Shown: in pieces, positions 8,932-16,376 of the stretch
Position numbering within the stretch: position 1 is the stretch's first letter
Layout of the letters: every line of letters begins with the position of its first letter
NCBI RefSeq assembly: GCF_014251815.1
Contig: NZ_CP059202.1
Span: 124,001 to 188,000 of the forward strand
Origin: Blattabacterium cuenoti
Lineage (GTDB): Bacteria > Bacteroidota > Bacteroidia > Flavobacteriales > Blattabacteriaceae
Direction: 5' to 3'
DNA length: 64,000 nucleotides
Notes under the pieces: model-generated
What the model was told of the DNA's origin: nothing
Database searches by the model: none
The model's input: the letters and a program-made list of their open reading frames with translations, nothing else
Position numbers and translations under genes: made by a program

Positions 8932-9033
8932 ATGAGTTTTTTAAAAAAATTAATGATACTGATTATATTTTTATTTAATTTGTATATGTGTAGTCATAAA
9001 AGTTGTTTAAATCATAAATATTTTTTTGAATAA
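8932..9033 (+). CDS. Possible 33-residue lipoprotein-like ORF
   Basis: A short ATG frame between pyrEF and the MarC-family gene, encoding a Lys-Lys N-terminus, a run of about 12 hydrophobic residues (LMILIIFLFNLY) and then MCSHKSC. This is the shape of a lipoprotein signal peptide, with a loose lipobox (NLYMC), but almost nothing follows it. It could be the remnant of a degraded lipoprotein gene or chance in AT-rich DNA. I do not recognise it. Confidence 0.25.
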   Translation: MSFLKKLMILIIFLFNLYMCSHKSCLNHKYFFE

Positions 9034-9042
9034 ATTTTGAGT

Positions 9043-9618
9043 ATGGAATGGGTAAATTCATTAATTAGTTGTTTTATGATACTTTTTAGCATTATAGACA
9101 TATTAGGTAATGCTCCCATAATTATGGGATTTAAATCAAAAGGGAATATTATAGACACTAAGAAAGTTATAATTACTTCTCTTGTGATATTTTTATCTTT
9201 TCTTTTTTTAGGGCAACCTATGCTTAAAATCATTGGAGTGGATGTCCATTCTTTTTCTGTCGCGGGATCTTTCGTATTGTTTTTAATTGGTTTAGAAATG
9301 ATATTAGGGATAGATCTTCATAAGGTTACTAAAAACGCTCAAACTTCTATTGTTCCAATAGCTTTTCCACTTATAGCTGGTCCGGGATCTTTAACTACGT
9401 TAATTTCATTAAGAGCAACTTATGACGTAAATATTATTTTATTATCTCTTATTTTGAATATGATAGTTGTTTATTTCGTTATAGATAGATGTGATTTTAT
9501 AGCGGAAAAAATAGGAAATAACGGATTAGATATTTTAAAGAAAATATTTGGAATTGTTTTATTAGCCTTTGCAGTAAAAATTTTTGGCGCAAATGCTGGT
9601 CAATTATTTCAACAATGA
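9043..9618 (+). CDS. MarC family integral membrane protein (UPF0056)
   Basis: A membrane protein of about 191 residues with six predicted membrane segments. It starts MEWVNSLISCFMILFSIIDI, carries the family core LGNAPIIMGF, and in the middle has PIAFPLIAGPGSLTTLISL. The N-terminal IDILGNAPI and the PLxAGPG motif near residue 110 are characteristic of MarC/YchE-type proteins. They are sometimes described as small neutral amino-acid transporters, but the substrate here is unknown. I prefer the ATG at 9043; an in-frame TTG two codons upstream (9037) is possible. The last 10 bp overlap the convergent rnpA. Confidence 0.88.
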   Translation: MEWVNSLISCFMILFSIIDILGNAPIIMGFKSKGNIIDTKKVIITSLVIFLSFLFLGQPMLKIIGVDVHSFSVAGSFVLFLIGLEMILGIDLHKVTKNAQTSIVPIAFPLIAGPGSLTTLISLRATYDVNIILLSLILNMIVVYFVIDRCDFIAEKIGNNGLDILKKIFGIVLLAFAVKIFGANAGQLFQQ

Positions 9619-9979
9619 TTTTTTATAATTTTATTGAAAATATTTATAACAGATTCATTAATATTTTTAAATTCAGGTAAATAAAAAGATTTATATATAA
9701 AAACTATGTAATAATCTCTATGCATTTTCTCTAACATAGACTTATTCGAAAAAAAAGAAGCCCTCAATAAACGTTTTATTTTATTTCTATGAACTGATTT
9801 TTTTAAATTTTTTTTTTTACCAAAGTTCCAACAAGATTTACTGTTGAATTTTTTAAAAAATTCCTTTCTTTCGATAAAGAAACAGATAAAATAGGATATA
9901 CGAATAAATATTTCCCATGTTTTATTATTTTTTCAAAAGTTTCTTTTTCTTTGAAGTGCATTGATAAAAATTTATTCAT
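9609..9979 (-). pseudogene. rnpA: RNase P protein component, frame broken at a poly(A) run
   Basis: RnpA is the basic protein that assists the RNase P ribozyme in trimming tRNA 5' ends. From an ATG at 9979 the frame runs [34 protein letters not shown] and LVGTLVKKK, then stops in an A11 run (9808-9818 on the plus strand as T). Re-reading after one added A gives NLKKSVHRNKIKRLLRA, the RnpA signature (RNxxKRxxR), and continues to a TGA at 9609. The span is 371 bp; one added base makes 372, a clean 123-residue protein of normal length. The start overlaps fbp by 8 bp, and ATG at 9961 is an alternative. RnpA is normally essential, so slippage rescue or a sequence error is as likely as true loss. 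Confidence 0.88.
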
Positions 9980-10982
9980 AATTTACCATAAACTCTTCTA
10001 ATTTGGAAACTATCTCTGTCGGCCCACAAACAAATGGAGTTCTTTGATGTAATTCAGTGGGAACTATATCTAAAATACGTTTTTTTTTACCATCAGAAGC
10101 TTTTCCTCCTGCTTGTTCCGATAAAAAAGCCATAGGATTACATTCATAAAGTAACCTCAATTTTCCTTCTGGAGAAGAAGCCGTTTTAGGGTAAATATAT
10201 ATCCCTCCTTGTATCAAATTTCTGTGAAAATCTCCGACTAAAGACCCAATATATCTTGCTGTATAAGGACGGTTCCCTTTTTTTTCTTGACAATATCTTA
10301 TAAATTTCCTAATTCCACTAGGAAATTTTGCATAATTTCCTTCATTAATAGAATAAATTTTTTCCGTTTTAGGAAAACGAAGATTATAATGAGATAAATA
10401 AAACGTTCCAACTGAAGGATCTAAAGTAAATCCATGTACTCCATTTCCAGTACTATATACCAATATAGTAGAAGATCCATATATAATATATCCTGCAAGA
10501 ATTTGTTGATTCCCTTTTTGTAAAAAATCTTCTATCGTTAAATTATTTCGAATCGAAGATTTTCTTAAATATACCGAAAATATAGTTCCAATAGATACAT
10601 TCACATCTATATTAGAAGAACCATCAAGTGGATCTATTAAAACAATATATTGATTTTTAATATTTTCTTGTTTTCCTTTTATCACTATAAAATCTTTGCT
10701 TTCTTCAGAGGCGATTCCACAAACAACATTTCTACTTTTAAAAGATTCAATAAAAGCTCTATGAGCAAAATCATCTAACTTTTGTTGTTTTTCTCCTTGA
10801 ACATTAGTAATACCAGAACCTCCTATTATTTCCTTTGTTAATCCTGCTTTATTTACTTCTTTATGAATCGCTTTAGAAGCTAATTTTATAGAGCTAAATA
10901 ACCGTAACAATGCTTCGGTTGAATGCGAAAAACCCTCTCTATTTTCTTCTATAAGAAACTCTCCTAATGTATAATCTTTCAA
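9972..10982 (-). CDS. fbp: Fructose-1,6-bisphosphatase class I
   Basis: It removes the 1-phosphate from fructose-1,6-bisphosphate, the committed gluconeogenic step. The 336-residue frame carries the metal- and substrate-binding signature [13 protein letters not shown] (near residue 120), [12 protein letters not shown], the active-site region [14 protein letters not shown] and [20 protein letters not shown], all typical of class I. Length is normal. With fbaA (48.5 kb) and glpF/glpK (right edge) it supports flow from glycerol or triose phosphates towards hexose phosphates. It precedes rnpA with an 8-bp overlap. Confidence 0.97.
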   Translation of the reverse strand: MKDYTLGEFLIEENREGFSHSTEALLRLFSSIKLASKAIHKEVNKAGLTKEIIGGSGITNVQGEKQQKLDDFAHRAFIESFKSRNVVCGIASEESKDFIVIKGKQENIKNQYIVLIDPLDGSSNIDVNVSIGTIFSVYLRKSSIRNNLTIEDFLQKGNQQILAGYIIYGSSTILVYSTGNGVHGFTLDPSVGTFYLSHYNLRFPKTEKIYSINEGNYAKFPSGIRKFIRYCQEKKGNRPYTARYIGSLVGDFHRNLIQGGIYIYPKTASSPEGKLRLLYECNPMAFLSEQAGGKASDGKKKRILDIVPTELHQRTPFVCGPTEIVSKLEEFMVNYE

Positions 10983-11068
10983 GAAATACTTTCTTTATTT
11001 TATATTATATATAAAGATCTGATTTTTTTTATAAAAATTTTATATCATATTTCAATTTATATAAAAAT

Positions 11069-11076
11069 TATATTTG
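11069..11076 (+). promoter_or_regulatory. Candidate Bacteroidota -7 element (TAnnTTTG) upstream of plsC
   Basis: The eight bases TATATTTG match the Bacteroidota -7 consensus TAnnTTTG exactly and lie 52 bp before the plsC start. No clear TTTG at the expected -33 spacing is visible, so this is a half-site match only. Confidence 0.4.
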
Positions 11077-11128
11077 CTAAAGTTATTACGAATTTTATAT
11101 ATTTCTATTAATTTATCTTATCCTTGTA

Positions 11129-11890
11129 ATGAGAATTATACAAACATCATTCATATTGTTATGGCGTACATGGTTTTTTATTATCAATATATTTTTGATT
11201 CCTTTATGGGCAGGAGCTTCTATTCCATTTCTTTTCAAAGAAAAACATTATCCCATTGCATATTGGTTTCACCAAATGTGGGCCAGAAGCAATCTCTTTT
11301 TTATGGGATTTTGGTATGTGTTAGAGAAAGAAGATAAAGAAATATTAGATAAAAATCAACAATATGTAATTATCAGTAATCACAGTTCTATTATGGATAT
11401 TATGTTGATTTATTCTCTGATGAGAGATCATCCCTTGGTTTTTGTTGGAAAAGCAGAATTAGCTAAACTTCCTTTTTTCGGATTCGTTTATAAAAAAAGC
11501 AATATTCTCATTGAGAGAAACAACTTATCAAGTTGTATACAAGTATTTAAGAAAATAGAAGATAAAGTAGATTCTGGAAAAAGTGTTTGTATTTTTCCAG
11601 AAGGTGGAGTCCCTAAACCTTATATTTTATTGGACCACTTTAAAAGTGGAGCCTTTTTTATTGCTATTATAAAAAAAATCCCTATTATTCCTTTTACTAT
11701 AGCTGACATAAAAACAAAATTTCCCAGTTCTTCTATTATGAAAGGAAAACCAGGAAAAATAAGGATTAAACAACATCATACCATATCAACAAAAAATTTA
11801 TCCTTAAAAGATAAAAATAATCTGAAAGAGAAATGTTTTAATATAATAAAATATCAATTGGAAAAATTTGAACGTGAAAGAAACAAATAA
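11129..11890 (+). CDS. plsC: 1-acyl-sn-glycerol-3-phosphate acyltransferase
   Basis: It adds the second acyl chain in phosphatidic acid synthesis at the membrane. The 253-residue frame has N-terminal hydrophobic segments (TWFFIINIFLIPLWAG), the catalytic H-x4-D motif in NHSSIMDI (about residue 89), the substrate motif VCIFPEGGVP (about 151) and the later hydrophobic IPIIPFTI. Length is typical. It is divergent from fbp and 12 bp ahead of rnhA, so probably co-transcribed with it. Confidence 0.93.
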   Translation: MRIIQTSFILLWRTWFFIINIFLIPLWAGASIPFLFKEKHYPIAYWFHQMWARSNLFFMGFWYVLEKEDKEILDKNQQYVIISNHSSIMDIMLIYSLMRDHPLVFVGKAELAKLPFFGFVYKKSNILIERNNLSSCIQVFKKIEDKVDSGKSVCIFPEGGVPKPYILLDHFKSGAFFIAIIKKIPIIPFTIADIKTKFPSSSIMKGKPGKIRIKQHHTISTKNLSLKDKNNLKEKCFNIIKYQLEKFERERNK

Positions 11891-11902
11891 AATAAATAAT
11901 TT

Positions 11903-12382
11903 TTGAACAAAAAAATTCATATTTATACTGACGGGTCTTCAAAAGGTAATCCTGGCCCGGGAGGATATGGAGTTTTTATAGAAATTTTTTTTTGTCATTT
12001 TTATAATAGAAAAACAATTTCTGAAGGATTTCGTTATACAACGAATAATAGGATGGAACTATTATCAGTAATAGTAGGACTAGAAAAAATAAAAAATAAA
12101 AAACAAAATATTGTTGTTTTTACTGACTCTAAATACATAATAAATACTGTACAAAATAGATGGATTGATAAATGGAAAAAAAATAATTTCCACAATAAAA
12201 AAAATGTAGATTTATGGAAAAGATTTTTGGATTTATATTATGAACATTTCATTACATTTTTTTGGATAAAAAGTCATAACTATCATTACATTAATGATTA
12301 TTGTGATCGATTATCTGTAGAAGCTTCCCAAAAAAAAAATTTAAAAATAGATTATACATATGAAAAACAAAATATTATTTAA
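11903..12382 (+). CDS. rnhA: Ribonuclease HI
   Basis: It degrades the RNA strand of RNA-DNA hybrids. The 159-residue frame begins at a TTG codon, 12 bp after plsC. No in-frame ATG precedes the first catalytic motif, which fixes the start near here. All four active-site acids are visible: Asp in IYTDGSSKGNPGPGGYG, Glu in NNRMELL, Asp in VFTDSKYI and Asp in NDYCDRL. The sequence KNGxx handle region is short and Lys/Asn-rich. The end overlaps the convergent SpoU methyltransferase gene by 8 bp. Confidence 0.94.
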   Translation: MNKKIHIYTDGSSKGNPGPGGYGVFIEIFFCHFYNRKTISEGFRYTTNNRMELLSVIVGLEKIKNKKQNIVVFTDSKYIINTVQNRWIDKWKKNNFHNKKNVDLWKRFLDLYYEHFITFFWIKSHNYHYINDYCDRLSVEASQKKNLKIDYTYEKQNII

Positions 12383-13181
12383 TATATTTTTTTTGTCTAA
12401 TAATTTCATATATTATCACAGACATTGCTGTACTAACGTTTAATGAATCTACGTTTCCAAACATAGGAATCGTTATGATTCTATTAGCTTTTTTTAACCA
12501 AATATTGGATACGCCTTTATTTTCAGAACCAAAAACAAGAGCTATATTTTTATAATGATAAAATTGAATATGATACAAATTTTTTGCTTGTATATGCCTA
12601 CTGAATCCTGTTGTCATAATTTGTATTTTATTTTTTTGTAACCAACACATGACTGATTCTATTTTTTCCAAGAAAATATTCCTTGTGAAAATACTCCCTA
12701 AACTACATCTGATAATATTAGAATTATACATATAAGTCTTCATGTTGCATAGTATAATAATATGAATTCCTACAGCATCCGCTATTCTTAACATAGCACC
12801 TATATTTCCAGGTTTTTCTATCCCATCTAGAATAAGTATTAAAGAAGAACAACGGTTAACAAGTTTTATATTTTTCAATTGATTCATGTATTTTTTTTCT
12901 TTAAACAAAACAAGAATTCCACCAGAATTATCTCTGTATGCTAATTTTTTAAAAATTTTCATACTAATAATAAAAGTTATAGAATGAAATGATTGAATGA
13001 CATCATATTCATTAAATATTTTTTCACATATAAATATTTTTTTGGGTAAAAAATTACCTTTTATAGCCATTTTAAATTCTCTTATGCCTTCAACAAGAAA
13101 AATATTCTGATAATTTTTTTTTCTATAAATTTTTATCAAATATTTAATTTCTGTATTTTGAGAACTATATATTTTTTTCAT
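12375..13181 (-). CDS. SpoU/TrmH family RNA 2'-O-methyltransferase
   Basis: A 268-residue SPOUT methyltransferase that would methylate a ribose in rRNA or tRNA using S-adenosylmethionine. The N-terminal part (VEGIREFKMAI) is the substrate-binding domain typical of 23S rRNA Gm-type enzymes. The knot carries the three family motifs: ILDGIEKPGNIGAMLRIAD (motif 1), LVFGSENKGVS (motif 2) and ITIPMFGNVDSLNVSTAMSV (motif 3). The exact target cannot be told from sequence; RlmB-like or TrmH-like are both possible. It starts 36 bp from the divergent dCMP deaminase gene. Confidence 0.9.
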   Translation of the reverse strand: MKKIYSSQNTEIKYLIKIYRKKNYQNIFLVEGIREFKMAIKGNFLPKKIFICEKIFNEYDVIQSFHSITFIISMKIFKKLAYRDNSGGILVLFKEKKYMNQLKNIKLVNRCSSLILILDGIEKPGNIGAMLRIADAVGIHIIILCNMKTYMYNSNIIRCSLGSIFTRNIFLEKIESVMCWLQKNKIQIMTTGFSRHIQAKNLYHIQFYHYKNIALVFGSENKGVSNIWLKKANRIITIPMFGNVDSLNVSTAMSVIIYEIIRQKKYIK

Positions 13182-13216
13182 GTTTACTTATTTACTTATA
13201 TTTTACTTATATAATA

Positions 13217-13650
13217 ATGATTTATAAAAAAATTGATAAAGATAAAAAGTACGATGATACTGATACGATATACATGAATATAGCTATTGAACGTTCAAAA
13301 TTTTCTTATTGTAAAAAAAAAAAGTAGGAGCTGTTATAGTTAAAAACAATAAAATCATATCTTGTGGATATAATTGTACTCCAAATGGATTTGATAATAT
13401 ATGTGAAGATCATAATGGAGATACAAAATGGTATGTCATACATGCAGAAGCAAATGCAATATTAAAAATGTCTTCTTCGTCTTTATCTTGTGAAGGTGGG
13501 TCTATATACATCACTCATTTTCCATGTAAAGAATGTTGTAAACTGATTTATTTATCTGATATAAAAAGAGTTATTTATTTATATGAAAAAAATGATGAAG
13601 GATTAACTTTTTTAAAAAAACTTAAAATAAAAATAAAAAAACTTATTTAA
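13217..13650 (+). pseudogene. dCMP deaminase, frame broken at a poly(A) run
   Basis: dCMP deaminase makes dUMP, the ThyA substrate. From ATG 13217 the frame reads to FSYCKKKK and then hits TAG directly after an A11 run (13313-13323). With one extra A it continues VGAVIVKNNKIISCGYN, then CEDHNGDTKWYVIHAEANAI (zinc His and catalytic Glu in HAE) and the second zinc motif PCKECC. These are the dCMP deaminase/ComEB signatures, and the family spacing CKKKKVGA needs twelve A. The 434-bp span becomes 435 bp, a 144-residue protein, after the single insertion. A 60-residue ATG frame at 13468-13650 is only the C-terminal half. Whether it is functional depends on slippage, a sequence error or real decay. 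Confidence 0.87.
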
Positions 13651-13671
13651 ATTAAATACAAATAATAAAAA

Positions 13672-13753
13672 ACCCAGGTGGCGAAATAGGTAGACGCGCT
13701 GGACTCAAAATCCAGTGATTAACATCATGCGGGTTCGAATCCCGCTCTGGGTA
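13672..13753 (+). tRNA. tRNA-Leu (anticodon CAA)
   Basis: The sequence folds as a class II tRNA of 82 nt: a 7-bp acceptor stem with one G-U pair, anticodon stem CTGGA/TCCAG around loop CTCAAAA (anticodon CAA, reading UUG), a variable arm of leucine type, and T arm GCGGG/CCCGC with loop TTCGAAT. The discriminator base is A and no CCA is encoded, so the 3' end must be added by the cca product (56.6 kb). A T-rich stretch follows. It lies 7 bp from the end of convergent ureC. Confidence 0.93.
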
Positions 13754-13760
13754 TTTTTTT

Positions 13761-15467
13761 TTAGAATAAAAAATATCTTTGAGAAAGTGGTAAAACATCA
13801 GAGGGAGGAGAAATTATTTTTTCTCCATTTACGTAGACATTATATGTTTTTGGGTCCACTTCTAAATTTGGGGTATTTTCATTTAAAATCATGTTTTTTT
13901 TGGATAAATCACGACAACCTTTTACTATTTTTATTTGTTTTTTAATTTCATTTTTTTCAAAAAAACCATTATTTATTGCATTTGTTGAAACAAAAACACT
14001 GCTTAATTTAGGCTCGAAATACCCAAACATTTTTCTATACATAAATGGTTGAGGGGTAGGAATAGTTGCATTAGGATCTCCCATTCCAGCATAAACAATC
14101 ATTCCACTTTTTATAACTAGCTCAGGTTTAACTCCAAAAAAAGAAGGTTTCCATAAGACTAAATCTGCCATTTTTCCTACATGAACAGATCCTACATATT
14201 CAGAAATTCCATGAGTAATAGCAGGGTTTATAGTATATTTTGAAATGTATCTTTTAACCCTAAAATTATCATTTTTTGAATGATCCTCATTAAGAGGTCC
14301 TCTTTGTTTTTTCATTTTATCAGCTGTTTGCCATGTTCTTTTTACAATTTCACCGATTCTTCCCATAGCTTGAGAATCTGAACTAGTCATACTAATGGCT
14401 CCTATATCATGTAAAATTCCTTCTGCGCTAATAGTTTCAGATCTTATACGTGATTTTGCAAAGGCAATATCTTCTGGTAAGTTAGAGTCTAAATGATGAC
14501 AAATCATTAACATATCTAAATGTTCATCTATAGTGTTGCAAGTATAAGGCATAGTGGGACTTGTTGATGAAGGTAAAATATTGGAATACGATATCACTTT
14601 TAGTAAATCAGGAGCATGTCCACCTCCAGCACCTTCTGTATGATAAGTATGAATTGTTCTATTTTTGAATATTTTTAAAGTGTCTTCCACATAACCTGAT
14701 TCATTTAAGGAATCTGTATGTATATTAACTTGAACATCCAATCTTTCTGCAACATTTAAACATTGATCTATAACATGCAAAGTACTTCCCCAATCTTCAT
14801 GTATTTTTAATCCGCCTGCACCAGATTTTATTTGCTCAATTAAAGCTTCAGGACGAGAACTATTTCCACTCGCAAGAAAAATAAAATTAATGGGTATATG
14901 ATCTGTACTTTTTAACATTTTTTGAATGTTCCATACGCCTGAAGTACAATTTGTAGCTATAGTTCCAGTAGCGGGCCCTGATCCTCCCCCAATAATAGTA
15001 GTTGTTCCACTTTCTAATGCGACTTCAAACAATTGTGGACATATATAATGAACATGACTATCTACACTACCAGCTGTTACTATTATATTTTCTGAAGAAA
15101 TCACTTCTGTTCCTGCTCCAATATACATATTAGAAGCAACGCCGTCCATAAAATATGGATTACCGGCTTTTCCTATCCCAACAATTATTCCATTTTTAAT
15201 TCCTATATCCGCTTTTACGATTCCCCAATGATCTATAATAATAGCATTAGTTAACACTAAATCTAAAACTCCTTCATCTCTTATGGCAAATGGATGTTGT
15301 CCCATTCCATCTCTAATCACTTTTCCGCCCCCAAAAACACATTCATCTCCATAAATAGTATAGTCTTTTTCTATTTCAATCCATAATGATGTATCACCTA
15401 AACGAATTTTATCTCCTTTAGTGGGCCCATACATACTTGCATAAGATTCTCTATCTATTTTTTTCAT
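13761..15467 (-). CDS. ureC: Urease subunit alpha (catalytic)
   Basis: This is the nickel-containing catalytic subunit that hydrolyses urea to ammonia and carbamate. At 568 residues it is full length. The active-site residues are all visible: His-x-His in SHVHYICPQ, the carbamylated Lys and nearby His in [12 protein letters not shown], His in [12 protein letters not shown], His in [15 protein letters not shown], the flap region with catalytic His in ICHHLD, and the nickel Asp in [10 protein letters not shown]. It overlaps ureAB by 4 bp, so the two are one transcript. No ureD/E/F/G accessory gene is in the window; they would be needed for nickel loading. Confidence 0.98.
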   Translation of the reverse strand: MKKIDRESYASMYGPTKGDKIRLGDTSLWIEIEKDYTIYGDECVFGGGKVIRDGMGQHPFAIRDEGVLDLVLTNAIIIDHWGIVKADIGIKNGIIVGIGKAGNPYFMDGVASNMYIGAGTEVISSENIIVTAGSVDSHVHYICPQLFEVALESGTTTIIGGGSGPATGTIATNCTSGVWNIQKMLKSTDHIPINFIFLASGNSSRPEALIEQIKSGAGGLKIHEDWGSTLHVIDQCLNVAERLDVQVNIHTDSLNESGYVEDTLKIFKNRTIHTYHTEGAGGGHAPDLLKVISYSNILPSSTSPTMPYTCNTIDEHLDMLMICHHLDSNLPEDIAFAKSRIRSETISAEGILHDIGAISMTSSDSQAMGRIGEIVKRTWQTADKMKKQRGPLNEDHSKNDNFRVKRYISKYTINPAITHGISEYVGSVHVGKMADLVLWKPSFFGVKPELVIKSGMIVYAGMGDPNATIPTPQPFMYRKMFGYFEPKLSSVFVSTNAINNGFFEKNEIKKQIKIVKGCRDLSKKNMILNENTPNLEVDPKTYNVYVNGEKIISPPSDVLPLSQRYFLF

Positions 15468-16096
15468 ATATTATCTGTATTTTCTTTTCCTGAAAATCCG
15501 TAAATTTTTTTACTTCCTCCAATTTCAACTAATACAATTTCTTTTGTTTCTCCTGGCTCAAAACGAATAGATCTCCCAGAAGGAATATCAAGCCTATATC
15601 CTTTAGTCCCTTTTCTCTCAAAAAGAAGAGCAGAATTTGTTTCATAAAAATGAAAATGAGAACCGACTTGAATAGGCCTAGTCCCTGTATTCGATACTAT
15701 TCGTTCTATACGAGATCTTCCGGGTAATAATACTATATCTTCTTTAAGAAGATCATATTGTCCTGGAATGAGGCTAGAATTTTCTTTTCTATTTTTTTTG
15801 ATAGGATGATGTATCGTTACTAATTTTGTTCCATCAGGAAAAGTAGCTTCTATTTGAACATTATTAAGCAATTCATACACTCCATCCATAACTTGTTCAT
15901 CATTCAGAATATTTCCTGCTTCGTACATGAGATCTTTTACTGTTTTTCCATCACGAGCTCCTTCCATTACATAATGAGTGATTAAAGCTAAAGATTCAGG
16001 ATAATTCAATCTTAATCCTCTTTTTAAACGTTTTTTTGCCAATTCTCCAGCCATGTGCAGAAGAATTTTTTCCTTTTCATAAGAAGTTAAATGCAT
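15464..16096 (-). CDS. ureAB: Urease fused gamma/beta subunit
   Basis: One 210-residue polypeptide combines the gamma subunit (residues 1 to about 100: [20 protein letters not shown], then [12 protein letters not shown] and [19 protein letters not shown]) and the beta subunit (from about 108: [20 protein letters not shown], then [19 protein letters not shown]). Fused ureAB is known from several bacteria, including Blattabacterium. It is the first gene of ureAB-ureC, with a 4-bp overlap. The upstream 280-bp region shared with thrA holds a candidate promoter. Confidence 0.97.
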   Translation of the reverse strand: MHLTSYEKEKILLHMAGELAKKRLKRGLRLNYPESLALITHYVMEGARDGKTVKDLMYEAGNILNDEQVMDGVYELLNNVQIEATFPDGTKLVTIHHPIKKNRKENSSLIPGQYDLLKEDIVLLPGRSRIERIVSNTGTRPIQVGSHFHFYETNSALLFERKGTKGYRLDIPSGRSIRFEPGETKEIVLVEIGGSKKIYGFSGKENTDNI

Positions 16097-16115
16097 ATTC
16101 TTTCAATTTAATTCA

Positions 16116-16144
16116 TAAACATAATATTCGTTGCAACAAACAAA
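16116..16144 (-). promoter_or_regulatory. Candidate promoter of ureAB-ureC
   Basis: On the minus strand, TTTG (16141-16144) is followed after 17 bases by TATGTTTA (16116-16123), one mismatch from the Bacteroidota -7 consensus TAnnTTTG. It lies about 20 bp before the ureAB start. It is a plausible but imperfect promoter. Confidence 0.35.
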
Positions 16145-16321
16145 ACAATAATGAGTATGAGTTTAAAGTTATGAAATATTTATAATAAATTATAAATAGA
16201 ATCGTCATTATATGCTATAAAGTCTTTGATCATTATCATCTATCTATAGATATACAAAAAAAATTTTCATATTAATCATATCAATCAAAAGAATAAAAAA
16301 TACACCTCCATAAATAATCAT

Positions 16322-16347
16322 TATTTTTGTTAACATCTTTAAAGATG
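16322..16347 (+). promoter_or_regulatory. thrA: Candidate thrA promoter element plus 14-bp palindrome
   Basis: TATTTTTG (16322-16329) fits the -7 consensus TAnnTTTG. Five bases later comes the perfect palindrome CATCTTTAAAGATG (16334-16347), close to the expected transcription start and 29 bp before the thrA ATG. A palindrome here could be an operator or a short 5' hairpin. No clear -33 element is seen. Apart from this and the ureAB promoter, I see nothing coding in the 280-bp gap 16097-16376. Confidence 0.35.
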
Positions 16348-16376
16348 GGAAAATTGTTTTAAAAAATAATTAAAAA

